In this document: positions 1-8,779 of the stretch, one piece after another
How positions within the stretch are numbered: position 1 is the stretch's first letter
How the letters are laid out: the number at the start of each line of letters is the position of its first letter
Source: Verrucomicrobium sp.
Lineage (GTDB): Bacteria > Verrucomicrobiota > Verrucomicrobiia > Methylacidiphilales > UBA1321
NCBI GenBank assembly: GCA_017849585.1
Contig: JAFIGT010000039.1
Span: forward strand, 235,463 to 299,462
Length of the DNA: 64,000 nt
Reading direction: 5' to 3'
Notes under the pieces: generated by a model
The model's input: only the letters and a program-made list of their open reading frames with translations
The model's database searches: none
Told to the model about the DNA's origin: nothing
Translations under genes and position numbers: made by a program

Positions 1-2368
1 GATTCCACTCGTCGGGAACTTTTACGTAACGAGTGAAGTTGACCGGTTCATCTCCTTGGATTGCGATTTGTGTCCGCAAGCGGGAATCGCCCCAATCCCA
101 ATCTTCACGTTCCCAGGAGAAGTAATAATCGCGGCGATGGAGTTGCTGTGTCAGGCGATCCTCTACGAGTTTCTCGTTGTTGAAATCTACGCCGTAGTTC
201 TGGACGAGGTGTTGTTTGGCCAGTTCCAATGCGGCGGCCTTTTCCAGGGAGGCTCCATGGGCCTCTCGAGGCAGCGTATGGCGCCACTTCACCAGCTTGC
301 CGTCATAGTCGAGCGTCAGGTTAAATTCCTCCCGCTGGCGAACGCGAAAATAACGAATGTTCCAGACCAAGTCGGGCCATTCGGTTTCAAAGAGGGCCGC
401 GATTTCGTCTGGGGTGCCATGCTCGCTCAGGTAGTCATTTGCGGTTGAGTTGGACCTCAGGCTCACGATCCGGTGATAGGTGGAGGGATCTTGTCCGCGT
501 TCGCGCAGGATTTTGTCCGCTGCGTTGGCGATCTCTTGCCGTGAGAGTGTGATGTGACCGTAATCTTCCATCGGTCGATACGGCATGTCGCCAGTTTCCT
601 GCACTAGGAAGATGAGTCCGGCGGTGATGAGAAAGATCACGCGTTGTACGCGGGTCAGGATGAACGGTTGGAAATTCCACGCGAGGGTTGGCTCCTCCGG
701 TACAGTGGTTGGATGCGCTTCGTCCACTTCCTCCGGTAATTCAGGAGGCGTCTGTCCGGTGCGCTGGTAATGCACGCCCACCATCCACAGTAGAATCGGC
801 CACACACTCACCAGAACTGCCCCGAATTGATTCAGCGGATCGGCGGATTGAAAGACCACGAAGCTGCTCAGCCAGCAGTCGTAAAGGTAATGGCCCGTCA
901 ACGTTGCCACGATGCCGAAGCGCACCATCGCTGCGCCCCAGAGAATACCCTCCGCGGTCAGTTCGCACCCGCGCAAATAGCCCGGCATCTGCGGATAATT
1001 GCTATGCAGAAACGCCCATGTCGCGCACGCCACGACCAGTCCAATCCATTTGTATCGGCCCCGCAATAATTTCCAGTATAAAAGAATGCCAACAATCCGG
1101 TAGGTAAACTCCTCCGTCCATGAAGCGCTCATGCCAACCTGCATGCCACTGATCCATGGGATGGGGCCGCCGATAATCTTGGAGTAATCGATCTCCACCG
1201 GAGACCAGGCGCCGAAGTGATTTGCCACCACGTAAAACGTACAGACATAGCCGATGCCGAAGCAGGCCAGTACGATGCCCACACCCAGACCCCGCACCGT
1301 CTCTGGTTGATACAGGCTGTTGCGGCCCATTGCCCGCGAGAAGGAAAGTTTATCTGGTAACTGCTCGCGATAAATGGCGTCCGCCACGAGGGAAAGTAAA
1401 TACGCGCCTAATAGGGTTGCAACAGTCCCCAGCAGGCTGCCCCCAACCTGGGTGAAAAGATAGCTGCCCCACTTTTCGGTGGTCGGATAGTTGCTGTAGA
1501 TATCCGGCAGGTTATTCCATGTCGCGGCCAATTCCACCACGCCGAAGAGAATCAACCAGCGATATGGAATGGCCGTGCGCCACCGCAGTCGATGCTTGCT
1601 CACGTACAGAACGAACAACACGGCCATGCCAATCATGATCGGCACCGACGCCGATTGCGCGATTTGCTGGAAGACCGCATTGGTCGAGCGTTGCGTGCGA
1701 TATTTCAGTATCCACGCTTCCGGCACCTTCACATTCTCATTGTAGCTGCCTACCTTGTCGCCCTTCACCGTGGCGTGTAGTTGGTAGGTCGCATCGCCTA
1801 GGCGTAAATCGTCCTGTTCCCACGTGAAATAGTAGTCCGTGCGATTGGGTAATTTCTTCGAACTATCCTCCACCAGCCGTAATTTGGCGAATGGATGTTG
1901 CGTCACATGCTGCTTCAGGAAATCCTCCGCCACGACGCGCGCTTGCTCTCGTGTCAGGAACGGGCGCTTGGCCTTCTCCGGGATCGTATGGAACAAACCG
2001 ACGAAGTGACCTTGCGGATCGTAGGCCACGCTGATCTCCTCTTCCTGCTCGGGTTTGAAAAAACGCGTCGTCCAATACCAGATATTGACCCCTTCGCTCA
2101 CCTTCTTTTCCAGCGTGGGAAGGCCGTACTCTTTCTCGATGAAATTCTTCTCCGTGCCATCCTCCCCGAACTGCGTGGCTGCGAGATAGCCCTTCAGGTC
2201 ATGGCCAATCAATTTCAGAAATTCGCGCGACTTGGCTTCCGCAGCCGCCTCGGTGATCGAAAATTGCAGGGCGGCGGTGGGAAACGCGCGGTTCCAAAAG
2301 AAAGCCCCGGCCAAAAGGCTTAATACGGCGATCGCCGCTCCAAGGAGAAAACGGGGAGAGATACGCAT
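1..2368 (-). CDS. CPBP family intramembrane protease with duplicated extracytoplasmic modules (C-terminus outside window)
   Basis: The frame stays open from an ATG at 2368 to the window edge, giving at least 789 residues. It begins with a signal-anchor helix (about residues 8-24), followed by a soluble module and then a polytopic region. That region carries the three CPBP (Rce1/Abi-like) motifs: EEFTYR at E419/E420/R424, FLHSN with H455, and HYLYD with H493 and D497. These are the metal-independent glutamate-protease motifs of the family. After the core, another helix (around residue 610) leads into a second soluble module resembling the first: both contain a DYYF(T/S)WE segment and end in VKVP(D/E). 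The protein is thus module-CPBP-module, and perhaps a second CPBP core lies beyond the edge. No convincing ribosome binding site precedes the start. The substrate is unknown; membrane location is clear. Confidence 0.85.
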   Translation of the reverse strand, partial: MRISPRFLLGAAIAVLSLLAGAFFWNRAFPTAALQFSITEAAAEAKSREFLKLIGHDLKGYLAATQFGEDGTEKNFIEKEYGLPTLEKKVSEGVNIWYWTTRFFKPEQEEEISVAYDPQGHFVGLFHTIPEKAKRPFLTREQARVVAEDFLKQHVTQHPFAKLRLVEDSSKKLPNRTDYYFTWEQDDLRLGDATYQLHATVKGDKVGSYNENVKVPEAWILKYRTQRSTNAVFQQIAQSASVPIMIGMAVLFVLYVSKHRLRWRTAIPYRWLILFGVVELAATWNNLPDIYSNYPTTEKWGSYLFTQVGGSLLGTVATLLGAYLLSLVADAIYREQLPDKLSFSRAMGRNSLYQPETVRGLGVGIVLACFGIGYVCTFYVVANHFGAWSPVEIDYSKIIGGPIPWISGMQVGMSASWTEEFTYRIVGILLYWKLLRGRYKWIGLVVACATWAFLHSNYPQMPGYLRGCELTAEGILWGAAMVRFGIVATLTGHYLYDCWLSSFVVFQSADPLNQFGAVLVSVWPILLWMVGVHYQRTGQTPPELPEEVDEAHPTTVPEEPTLAWNFQPFILTRVQRVIFLITAGLIFLVQETGDMPYRPMEDYGHITLSRQEIANAADKILRERGQDPSTYHRIVSLRSNSTANDYLSEHGTPDEIAALFETEWPDLVWNIRYFRVRQREEFNLTLDYDGKLVKWRHTLPREAHGASLEKAAALELAKQHLVQNYGVDFNNEKLVEDRLTQQLHRRDYYFSWEREDWDWGDSRLRTQIAIQGDEPVNFTRYVKVPDEWN

Positions 2369-2474
2369 TGGTATTAATCAAAGGGCGCTCCGGCCGAAAG
2401 TCAACCAGCGTGACGGTATGTGCAAGCTCTTGGACGGAGGCAATTAACCATAAGTCAGTTTTTTCGTCTTTTCA

Positions 2475-2824
2475 TCAATGAGAATTTAGCGGTCCCGCGT
2501 TACGAGCGAAGCCGACTAGCAGCGTCACTGTGAGCAGGAAGACCAGACCGATCACAATGCCCGGGCCAACGAGTGCGCTGAGGCTTGTCCATCTCAATTC
2601 GTGACGACGGGAGAGGAGGGTCGTCGTTATTGTCCACAGTAGCGGTAGGAGTAACAAAACAGGCCGAAGTGATCCGCAAATTGAGTGACTGCCGGCAAAG
2701 GACGTCCGCCGAGAACTTGCTCCGCAAAGTGGGTCGCGATACGAGTTGCCGCTAAGAGGGCCAAAACAAAACGAGTTGAGTCAATCCCACGACGGTAATG
2801 ATGTGTGAGGGCATTGGATGGGAT
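2475..2824 (-). pseudogene. remnant of a polytopic membrane protein gene (5'-truncated, frameshifted)
   Basis: Read on the minus strand from just after a TAG at 2827-2825, one frame encodes a hydrophobic segment (HYRRGIDSTRFVLALLA and following residues) and then runs out of phase near a TTTT run at about 2657. Adding one base there joins it to a second frame, which continues as a leucine-rich membrane segment (LLLLPLLW) and another strong transmembrane helix before a TGA at 2475. There is no plausible start codon or ribosome binding site. I read this as the C-terminal part of a decayed membrane protein with a single-base loss. The parent family is not recognised. The alternative is two chance hydrophobic frames. 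Confidence 0.4.
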
Positions 2825-2844
2825 CTAATTGAGGTCAGCCAAAC

Positions 2845-2876
2845 AAAAAAGGCGATGCCGGAGCACCGCCTTTTTT
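2845..2876 (-). terminator. rho-independent terminator after the ferredoxin gene
   Basis: The arms AAAAAAGGCG and CGCCTTTTTT pair perfectly around an inner stem with one A-C mismatch. T-runs on both sides make it usable in both directions. It lies about 105 bp past the ferredoxin stop codon on the minus strand. Confidence 0.85.
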
Positions 2877-2980
2877 AGAGGTAAAACTTCATCCGAGAGA
2901 CTTACTCGGGGCGAAGCGTTACAGGAAGTTCAGTAGCCGAAAGCGGCCCGCATCGCGGGCCAGCTACTGCCGTGATGCAA

Positions 2981-3157
2981 TCACCCGGCGATGATCGCGC
3001 CTTCGGGGCAGGACGATTCGCAGGCGCCGCAATCGACGCAGAGGTCGGCATCAATCTTGTAGGGCTTGCCCGCATCGCCCGCGCTGATGGCTTCCTGGGG
3101 ACATTGATCTTTGCATGTGCCGCACTGCGCGCACTTTTCGGTGATTTGATAGGCCAT
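2981..3157 (-). CDS. 2[4Fe-4S] bacterial-type ferredoxin
   Basis: A 58-residue protein beginning MAYQITEKC. It has two CxxCxxCxxxC(P) clusters, with ligands at C9/C12/C15/C19 and C40/C43/C46/C50, each closed by Cys-Pro, and the usual internal pseudo-twofold symmetry of clostridial-type ferredoxins. It would be a soluble one-electron carrier in the cytoplasm. An AGAAAGAG stretch upstream of the ATG serves as a ribosome binding site. The gene stands alone: it is divergent from prmC with about 215 bp between, and a strong hairpin follows it. No redox partner is encoded nearby, so its specific donor and acceptor cannot be named. Confidence 0.95.
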   Translation of the reverse strand: MAYQITEKCAQCGTCKDQCPQEAISAGDAGKPYKIDADLCVDCGACESSCPEGAIIAG

Positions 3158-3371
3158 GATGACTCTTTCTGATGGTGGTTGGTAAAGTTGGTTTCAAGTG
3201 CCGTGATTCGTTTTCACGAACAAAGCGCCTGTGATCGTATCAGGGTTTCATCGGAAAACAACTGCGGAATATTAGAGGAGCTTCTGAGTCTTGTTTCATT
3301 GGAAGCTTCGGTTCCTGCGGGTTTGAATTTGCAATTACCTCGAAGTGTACTAGCGTCTGCCCCTTACACCC

Positions 3372-4202
3372 ATGCGTTTGTTAGAACTCAAAGACACCAG
3401 TACGGCCTATCTCGAGAGGCACGGCGTGGAATCGGCGCGGCTCACGATGGAATTGATTCTCGCCCATGTCCTCGAGAAAACACGCATGCAGATCTACCTC
3501 GCCTTTGAGGAGGATATTCAGGAGCCGACCCTTGCGAAACTGCGTCCGCTGGTGAAGCAACGCGCCGAAGGCGTCCCGCTCGAGTACCTGCTCGGCTTCA
3601 AGGAGTTCGACGGCCACAAGTTCAAGCTCACCCCCGATGTTCTCATTCCCCGGCCCGAAACCGAGATGTTGCTCGAAGCGATCGTGCCGCTCGTGAAGGC
3701 CGATGATCCGCTGCCCCTCGTCGATGTCGGCACCGGCAGCGGCATCCTGGCCGTTTCGCTGGCGCGTCGTTTTCCCACCGTGCCCGTCATTGCGCTCGAT
3801 ATTTCCGAGGCGGCGCTGGCCGTGGCGCGCGAGAACGGCGCGGGCCTCGCCAACCTCACTTTTCAGCAGAGCGATCTCCTGTCCGCCTGGGACGCGAATG
3901 CGCAGCTCATCGTCGCGAATCTCCCCTATATTCCGGCGGGCGACATCGCGGGTTTGAGTCGGGAAGTCCGGAAGGAACCGCGGCTTGCGCTTGACGGCGG
4001 GCCGGACGGGACGCAGCTTATCGCAAGCCTGATTGCCCAGAGCGCCGGTCGTACGCGACATTTGGCGCTGGAATTTGGTGACGGTCAGGCCGATCATTTG
4101 AAAAGTGTTTTAATCAACCACGGATACGAGGTGACCCTCCTGCAAAAGGATCTCACCGCGCGCGAGCGCATCCTTCTCGGCACCACACAACATCATGGAT
4201 AA
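3372..4202 (+). CDS. prmC: peptide chain release factor N5-glutamine methyltransferase
   Basis: A 276-residue HemK/PrmC protein, the enzyme that methylates the GGQ glutamine of release factors RF1 and RF2 with S-adenosylmethionine. An alpha-helical N-terminal domain (about 1-85) contains the family element PLEYLLG. It is followed by LIPRPETE (91-98), the SAM-binding glycine-rich loop VDVGTGSG (117-124) and the active-site motif. That motif is NLPY (183-186) here rather than the commoner NPPY; the glutamine-binding Asn and the Pro-Tyr are kept. The length is normal. The last 8 bp overlap the start of murA, so the two genes should be translationally coupled. prfA is not adjacent in this window. 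Confidence 0.95.
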   Translation: MRLLELKDTSTAYLERHGVESARLTMELILAHVLEKTRMQIYLAFEEDIQEPTLAKLRPLVKQRAEGVPLEYLLGFKEFDGHKFKLTPDVLIPRPETEMLLEAIVPLVKADDPLPLVDVGTGSGILAVSLARRFPTVPVIALDISEAALAVARENGAGLANLTFQQSDLLSAWDANAQLIVANLPYIPAGDIAGLSREVRKEPRLALDGGPDGTQLIASLIAQSAGRTRHLALEFGDGQADHLKSVLINHGYEVTLLQKDLTARERILLGTTQHHG

Positions 4203-5460
4203 ACTAGTAGTCACAGGCGGCCACAAGCTCAAAGGCCGCGTCACCATCAGCGGTTCGAAAAATTCCGCTCTCCCTATTCTCGCGGCCACGCTGCTCACAC
4301 CCGAAAAGTGCACGATCCACAACGTGCCCGACCTGAGCGATATCCGCTTCATGCTCGCCATCCTGCGGTTCCTCGGGTCCGAAGTGACCTTCGAACACGG
4401 CACCGTCACGGTGAAGGCGGAGAAGATCCACGCGGAAGCGCCATACGATCTCGTCCGCAAGATGCGCGCCTCCATCTGCGTGCTCGGCCCGCTGCTCGCC
4501 CGTTGTGGCGAAGCGATCATCTCGCTCCCCGGCGGTTGCGTCATCGGCGATCGTCCCGTGGATATTCACTTGAAGGGCATGGAAGCGCTCGGCGCGCAGG
4601 TCGCGACCGAAGGCGGTAATGTCGTTGCCCGTGCGAGCAAATTGCGCGGCGTGGAAATCTACCTCGGCAGCAAATTCGGCTCCACGGTGCTTGGCACGGA
4701 TAACGTCATGATGGCCGCCACGCTGGCCGAAGGCACCACTGTTATCGAAGGCGCTGCGTGCGAACCGGAGGTCAAGGACCTCGCCGAATTCCTCAACAAG
4801 ATGGGCGCGAAAATTCGCGGCCACGGCACCCGCCGCATCGAAATTGAGGGCGTCAAGGGCTTGCACGGCGTTGAGCACACCGTGATTCCCGACCGCATCG
4901 AAGCGGGTACCTTCATGATCGCGTCCCTGATCACCAAGGGCGAGGTCACCGTCGAAAAGATGGAACCGGGCCACCTCAACAACTTCATCGAGCGCATGAA
5001 AAGCTGCGGCGCACAATTCCGCGTCGGCCCCGACTGGGTGACCTCGACCGTGCCGCGCAAGATGGCGTCGCTGGATGTGGTCACGGAGACCTACCCCGGT
5101 TTCCCCACCGACATGCAGGCGCAACTGTGCGCCCTCATGAGCGTGACGGACGGCATCAGCGTCATCACTGACAAGATTTTCCCGAACCGCTTCATGCATT
5201 TGCCGGAACTCAAGCGCATGGGCGCGAAGGTGGATCTGGAAGGATCGACCGCCATCATCACGGGCGTGCCCGGCCTCAGCGCCGCCCCCGTCATGGCATC
5301 CGATCTGCGCGCCTCGGCCGCACTGGTCCTCGCCGGACTCGTCGCCAAGGGCCGCACCGAAGTGAATCGCGTGTACCATATTGATCGCGGTTACGAACAG
5401 ATCGATGTCAAACTCCGCGCTCTCGGTGCCGAGATTGAGCGCGTCAAATCGCCCGCGTAA
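4195..5460 (+). CDS. murA: UDP-N-acetylglucosamine 1-carboxyvinyltransferase
   Basis: A 421-residue MurA, which transfers enolpyruvate from phosphoenolpyruvate to UDP-GlcNAc in the first committed step of peptidoglycan synthesis in the cytoplasm. The N-terminus has the SGSKNSALP motif with the catalytic lysine region. The loop cysteine lies in [13 protein letters not shown] at C115, the residue attacked by fosfomycin, so the enzyme should be fosfomycin-sensitive at the target level. The C-terminal FPTDMQAQ (substrate site) and the closing DRGYE region are present. Length matches the family. It overlaps prmC by 8 bp and is followed by a hairpin. The presence of MurA implies a peptidoglycan wall. 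Confidence 0.98.
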   Translation: MDKLVVTGGHKLKGRVTISGSKNSALPILAATLLTPEKCTIHNVPDLSDIRFMLAILRFLGSEVTFEHGTVTVKAEKIHAEAPYDLVRKMRASICVLGPLLARCGEAIISLPGGCVIGDRPVDIHLKGMEALGAQVATEGGNVVARASKLRGVEIYLGSKFGSTVLGTDNVMMAATLAEGTTVIEGAACEPEVKDLAEFLNKMGAKIRGHGTRRIEIEGVKGLHGVEHTVIPDRIEAGTFMIASLITKGEVTVEKMEPGHLNNFIERMKSCGAQFRVGPDWVTSTVPRKMASLDVVTETYPGFPTDMQAQLCALMSVTDGISVITDKIFPNRFMHLPELKRMGAKVDLEGSTAIITGVPGLSAAPVMASDLRASAALVLAGLVAKGRTEVNRVYHIDRGYEQIDVKLRALGAEIERVKSPA

Positions 5461-5478
5461 AAGCGCGGATGTCTTGTT

Positions 5479-5513
5479 GTATGGCGCGATTGTATTGCGC
5501 CATACCCTTTTGA
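5479..5513 (+). terminator. rho-independent terminator after murA
   Basis: The perfect 9-bp stem GTATGGCGC / GCGCCATAC has a 9-nt loop and is followed by CCTTTTGATT. It lies 18 bp past the murA stop and before the convergent minus-strand gene. Confidence 0.75.
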
Positions 5514-5549
5514 TTGTCGACAGAACCGAAAAGGCTTTGGGGCGCCGTT

Positions 5550-6356
5550 TTAATGTGCGAGGGCCATGGATCGGGCGAGATTGCCTGTAGTGGCGAGGAC
5601 GAGGCTGCCAGTCTGGGTAAGGTAGAGTTCAAAGCCGTTGGATTTGATTTTGTTGGCGAGGAGGTGGCGTAGGCCTTGGGAATCGAGCACGGTTTCGGAG
5701 CCGGTTTTCGTACTGACGACGATTTCGCCACCCTTATTGCGAATGGTCTGGGCCTGATTGGTCCCGGTCTGGAAAGAGAACGACTGACCGTCCTTGATGA
5801 ACTGCGCGAGGGTGGGCTTGAGGACCATCCCATAGTGGAACGGACGGGGGCTGGGCCATTCGGCGCTCCAGCGGTTGGTGGTGGCATCGAAATGAACGTC
5901 TGCGCGTTGGAGGAGTCCTTGTTGCTGGGTGATTTCGTTGAGGGGGAGCAACGTTTCTGTGGAGGTTGCGCTAGCTAGGGTTGCTTCAACAGAGGGAGTC
6001 GGGGCGGTCGTGGTGACGGCTGGCGCTGTCGTGGCTGCTGTTCTCGTCGTCACGGCAGCTACTGTTTTTCCGTCTGGTGGCGGAGGTGGTACAGTAGCGA
6101 CAATGGGTTCGGGTACGGGAAGTCGTGCGGAGTAGGAATAGGCGAGAGTCGGGGGAGTGGATTCTTCCGCAAGCGTTTGTTTTTCCCGGCGAATGACGGT
6201 CTCGGCCAAATTGAGTCGCGCGGGGACGTTCGCTTTCAACCTCTGGGCGTTCAGCATTTGCTCCCATTGAGCGGCCTTGACGGGAATGGATTGGGAGACG
6301 GCGCGATTGACGTCAATGCGGGAAATAGTGGTGGGGTCGAGCCGGGGAATATCCAT
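5550..6356 (-). CDS. hypothetical protein with Thr/Ala/Pro-rich linker
   Basis: A 268-residue protein of unknown function. Residues 1-65 look helical and charged (start MDIPRLDPTTISRIDVNRA). Residues about 70-135 are a low-complexity Ala/Thr/Pro/Val linker including PPPPPDGK. Residues about 140-268 look like a compact mixed alpha/beta domain. There is no signal peptide or transmembrane helix, so it is probably cytoplasmic. It is the last minus-strand gene after the chemosensory operon, but about 170 bp and a hairpin separate it from the phosphatase gene, so co-transcription is uncertain. It could be a structural or scaffold partner of the signalling array, but nothing in the sequence proves that. 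Confidence 0.65.
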   Translation of the reverse strand: MDIPRLDPTTISRIDVNRAVSQSIPVKAAQWEQMLNAQRLKANVPARLNLAETVIRREKQTLAEESTPPTLAYSYSARLPVPEPIVATVPPPPPDGKTVAAVTTRTAATTAPAVTTTAPTPSVEATLASATSTETLLPLNEITQQQGLLQRADVHFDATTNRWSAEWPSPRPFHYGMVLKPTLAQFIKDGQSFSFQTGTNQAQTIRNKGGEIVVSTKTGSETVLDSQGLRHLLANKIKSNGFELYLTQTGSLVLATTGNLARSMALAH

Positions 6357-6463
6357 CCAATTACGTCAACGGCATCTTTTGCCCAGAATTTTAGGGCAAC
6401 GTGAAGCGACTTCCAGATAGAGCCTCTTACGAAAGACTTAGAACTCATCTGCGATGGCGTTGT

Positions 6464-6502
6464 GAAATGATTTGGATGCCTCCCCGGCACCCAAATCATC
6501 TC
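6464..6502 (-). terminator. hairpin terminator after the chemosensory operon
   Basis: A 16-bp inverted repeat with two mismatches (core ATGATTTGG / CCAAATCAT) encloses a loop of about 7 nt (CTCCCCG). It lies 22 bp past the stop of the REC-PP2C gene. On the minus strand it is followed by a short T-stretch (TTTCAC), so termination may be moderate. Confidence 0.55.
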
Positions 6503-6524
6503 ATAACGTTGCTCATTCTGCCAG

Positions 6525-7727
6525 CTAAGCCAATTGAAACTCGACAATGGAGAAATCGTCGACGAAGAACTCGCTGCCTTGCTGAGCGCGGACTTCGGAC
6601 AGAATCGCGTCCAGTTTTTGTTCGAGACCATCAACCGGCTTGGCAAGCAGCTGGACGAATTCTTCGAGTTCCATCATCGTACCGTCGGGCCGCTTGATTT
6701 CGTAGGTGCCGTCGCTGAAGACAAAGAGTTTTGCGTTGGCTGGAACGTCCGTTTCGAGCGACTGGAATTTAGAGATGGAGAGCGCACCAACCGGCATGGC
6801 CGGTGCGCGCAGTGCGACAGTTTCCGGCTGGCCATCGGCACCCGTCTTCACCAGGATGGCGGGAGGGTGCCCGGCGCTGGAGTAGGTCAGCTTGCGGCTG
6901 GTCTTGTGATACACGCCATACCAGATGGTGAAGTACATGTTGTGCTGCTTCTCCATTGGGAAGGTGTGATTGAGCGCGGTGATTACGTCCGCGGGTTTGC
7001 GGAAATCCACTTCCGGCAGCGTGTGTGCGGAGATGACGTTGAGAGCTGAGACCGAGAGCAAGGCAGCGCCAACCCCGTGACCGCAGACGTCGAGCAGATA
7101 GATGGCGAAATGTTCGTCATCGATCCAGTGGTAGCCAAACGCATCGCCTCCAAGCGAGGTGGATGTGATGAATTTCCAACTTGTCGCGATGTCGCCGGTG
7201 AGGGGAGCGGGTAGCAGGTCACGCACGTAATCGGCTGCTTCGGCGAGTTCGGCTGCGAGCGCCTGCTGGCTTTCGACGAGGGCTTGGTAGGCTTCGTTAC
7301 GTTGAAGCAGATTGATGTAGGCGGTGGAGTGGTAGCGGATTCGGGCGATGAGTTCGATCTTGTCCGGGAGTTTGACGAGGTAATCGTTCGCGCCGAGGGA
7401 AAATGCCTCCGCCTTCGTCTTCGGTTCTTCCTTGGTCGAAAGCACGATAAGCGGGATATCTTTCGTTGCGGGATTCGCGCGGTAATTTTTCACGAGCGTC
7501 AGCCCGTCTATTTGCGGCATGACGAGATCCTGCAAGATCAGCGTGGGCTTGAGCTCCTCGGCCTTCTGCTGGGCTTGTGCCGGGTCGCTGCAAAAGTGAA
7601 AGACGATGTCCGACTCACCCGAGAGCATGCGGCGGACGGCTTCGCCGATGATCAATTGATCGTCGACAAGCAGAACAATGATATCGTGTTTGGTCAGCTT
7701 CGGGGAAGAAGGAGTGGGCGTCATCAT
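6525..7727 (-). CDS. response regulator with SpoIIE-type PP2C serine phosphatase output
   Basis: A 400-residue protein. The N-terminal receiver domain (about 15-135) has VDDQ at 21-24, phosphoacceptor D67 in ILQDLVMP, and the conserved Lys in LVKLPDK. A short helical connector leads to a RsbU/SpoIIE phosphatase domain (about 165-400). Its metal-binding residues are intact: GGD at D195, LDVCGHG at D213, FSDG at D339 and VDDF at D390/D391. RsbU-type enzymes dephosphorylate phosphoserine on STAS anti-sigma antagonists. Its start overlaps the cheB stop as ATGA. It occupies the position of wspR in a wsp operon, but with a phosphatase in place of GGDEF. The inferred role is output of the chemosensory pathway, with phosphorylation by CheA controlling phosphatase activity. 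Confidence 0.93.
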   Translation of the reverse strand: MMTPTPSSPKLTKHDIIVLLVDDQLIIGEAVRRMLSGESDIVFHFCSDPAQAQQKAEELKPTLILQDLVMPQIDGLTLVKNYRANPATKDIPLIVLSTKEEPKTKAEAFSLGANDYLVKLPDKIELIARIRYHSTAYINLLQRNEAYQALVESQQALAAELAEAADYVRDLLPAPLTGDIATSWKFITSTSLGGDAFGYHWIDDEHFAIYLLDVCGHGVGAALLSVSALNVISAHTLPEVDFRKPADVITALNHTFPMEKQHNMYFTIWYGVYHKTSRKLTYSSAGHPPAILVKTGADGQPETVALRAPAMPVGALSISKFQSLETDVPANAKLFVFSDGTYEIKRPDGTMMELEEFVQLLAKPVDGLEQKLDAILSEVRAQQGSEFFVDDFSIVEFQLA

Positions 7728-8779
7728 GAGTGGGAAGTTTTGGCCGGGGTTGAGTTGGAGGTCGGTGAAAAATAGGTGCGGATTGCATCGCCGATGACGC
7801 TGAGGGGCAGGATGGTTTCTGCTGCGTCGAGTTCGGCGGCAGCCTTGGGCATGCCGTAGACGATACTGCTCGCTTTATCCTGTGCGATGGTGTGGAAGCC
7901 TGCCTTGCGCAAGGCGAGCAGGCCCTGCGCGCCGTCGCGGCCCATGCCGGTCAGAAGGACCGCGCAGCCGCGTCCGCGCCAGAGTTGACTGACGCTTTGG
8001 AAGAAGACATCGATGGAGGGGCGGTAGTTGCTTGTGCGGGGGTGTGCTGTGTAGGAGAGCGAGGCATCGCTTTTGAGAATGATGTGATCATTCGTCGCGG
8101 CGACAAAGACCATGCCTGGCATGAGTTCGGCCCCAGCGCGCGCGATCTGCACCGGGAGCGGGCATTGTTCCTGCAGCCAGGTGGCGAGACCGGGCGCGAA
8201 CATTTGGTCTACGTGCTGCACCAAAACCACGGCGGCTGGAAAATTCTTCGGCAGATGCGAGAGGATGTGCGCCACGGCTTGCGGACCTCCCGTAGAGGCG
8301 CCGATGACAAGCAAAGGCTCGGCGGTTGAGGGATGGTGCGGGGCATTCTCCGGCGGGCAGTCGCAAGTGGATGGTGAAGTCTTTTGACCGATTAGCGAGG
8401 CGATCATTCCGATTTTGCGCAAGAGCGTTTCCGCGCCGCCGAGGGCACCATTCGCGGCGAGGGTGGGGGTGGCGACGGCATCAAGTGCTCCATGGCCCAT
8501 CGCTTCATAGACCTTGGCGCTGTTGCCTTGCACGGTAGCCGTGACAATGAGGATCGAGCAGGGAGAGGTCTGCATGATCTGGCGCGTCGCTTCCACTCCA
8601 TCCATCACAGGCATGATGAGATCCATCAGGATCAGATCGGGGGTCTGCGCGCGGCATTTCTCCACCGCCTCGGCTCCATCCCGGGCGACCCAGAGAATTT
8701 CATGGTCGACGTTTTGCGAGACGACGCGGCGCAGGGCTTCCACGGCGAGGCTGAGGTCGTTGACAATGGCGATTTTCAT
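7724..8779 (-). CDS. cheB: chemosensory protein-glutamate methylesterase CheB (WspF-like)
   Basis: A 351-residue CheB. The receiver domain (1-120) has phosphoacceptor D53 in LILMDLIMP. A linker (about 125-150) joins the methylesterase domain (about 155-345), which has the catalytic triad S162 (GASTGGP), H189 (QHVDQ) and D282 (GMGRDG). It removes methyl groups from receptor glutamates and opposes CheR, giving adaptation. It overlaps cheA upstream and the phosphatase gene downstream by 4 bp each (ATGA), so the three are translationally coupled. Gene order matches wspE-wspF of the Wsp systems. Asp phosphorylation by the neighbouring CheA is the expected activation route. Confidence 0.97.
   Translation of the reverse strand: MKIAIVNDLSLAVEALRRVVSQNVDHEILWVARDGAEAVEKCRAQTPDLILMDLIMPVMDGVEATRQIMQTSPCSILIVTATVQGNSAKVYEAMGHGALDAVATPTLAANGALGGAETLLRKIGMIASLIGQKTSPSTCDCPPENAPHHPSTAEPLLVIGASTGGPQAVAHILSHLPKNFPAAVVLVQHVDQMFAPGLATWLQEQCPLPVQIARAGAELMPGMVFVAATNDHIILKSDASLSYTAHPRTSNYRPSIDVFFQSVSQLWRGRGCAVLLTGMGRDGAQGLLALRKAGFHTIAQDKASSIVYGMPKAAAELDAAETILPLSVIGDAIRTYFSPTSNSTPAKTSHS

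Noticed and set aside
4204..5379. 391-residue minus-strand frame across murA
   Set aside because: It is the antisense of murA, has no ribosome binding site, and its composition follows reverse codon bias; murA is unambiguous.
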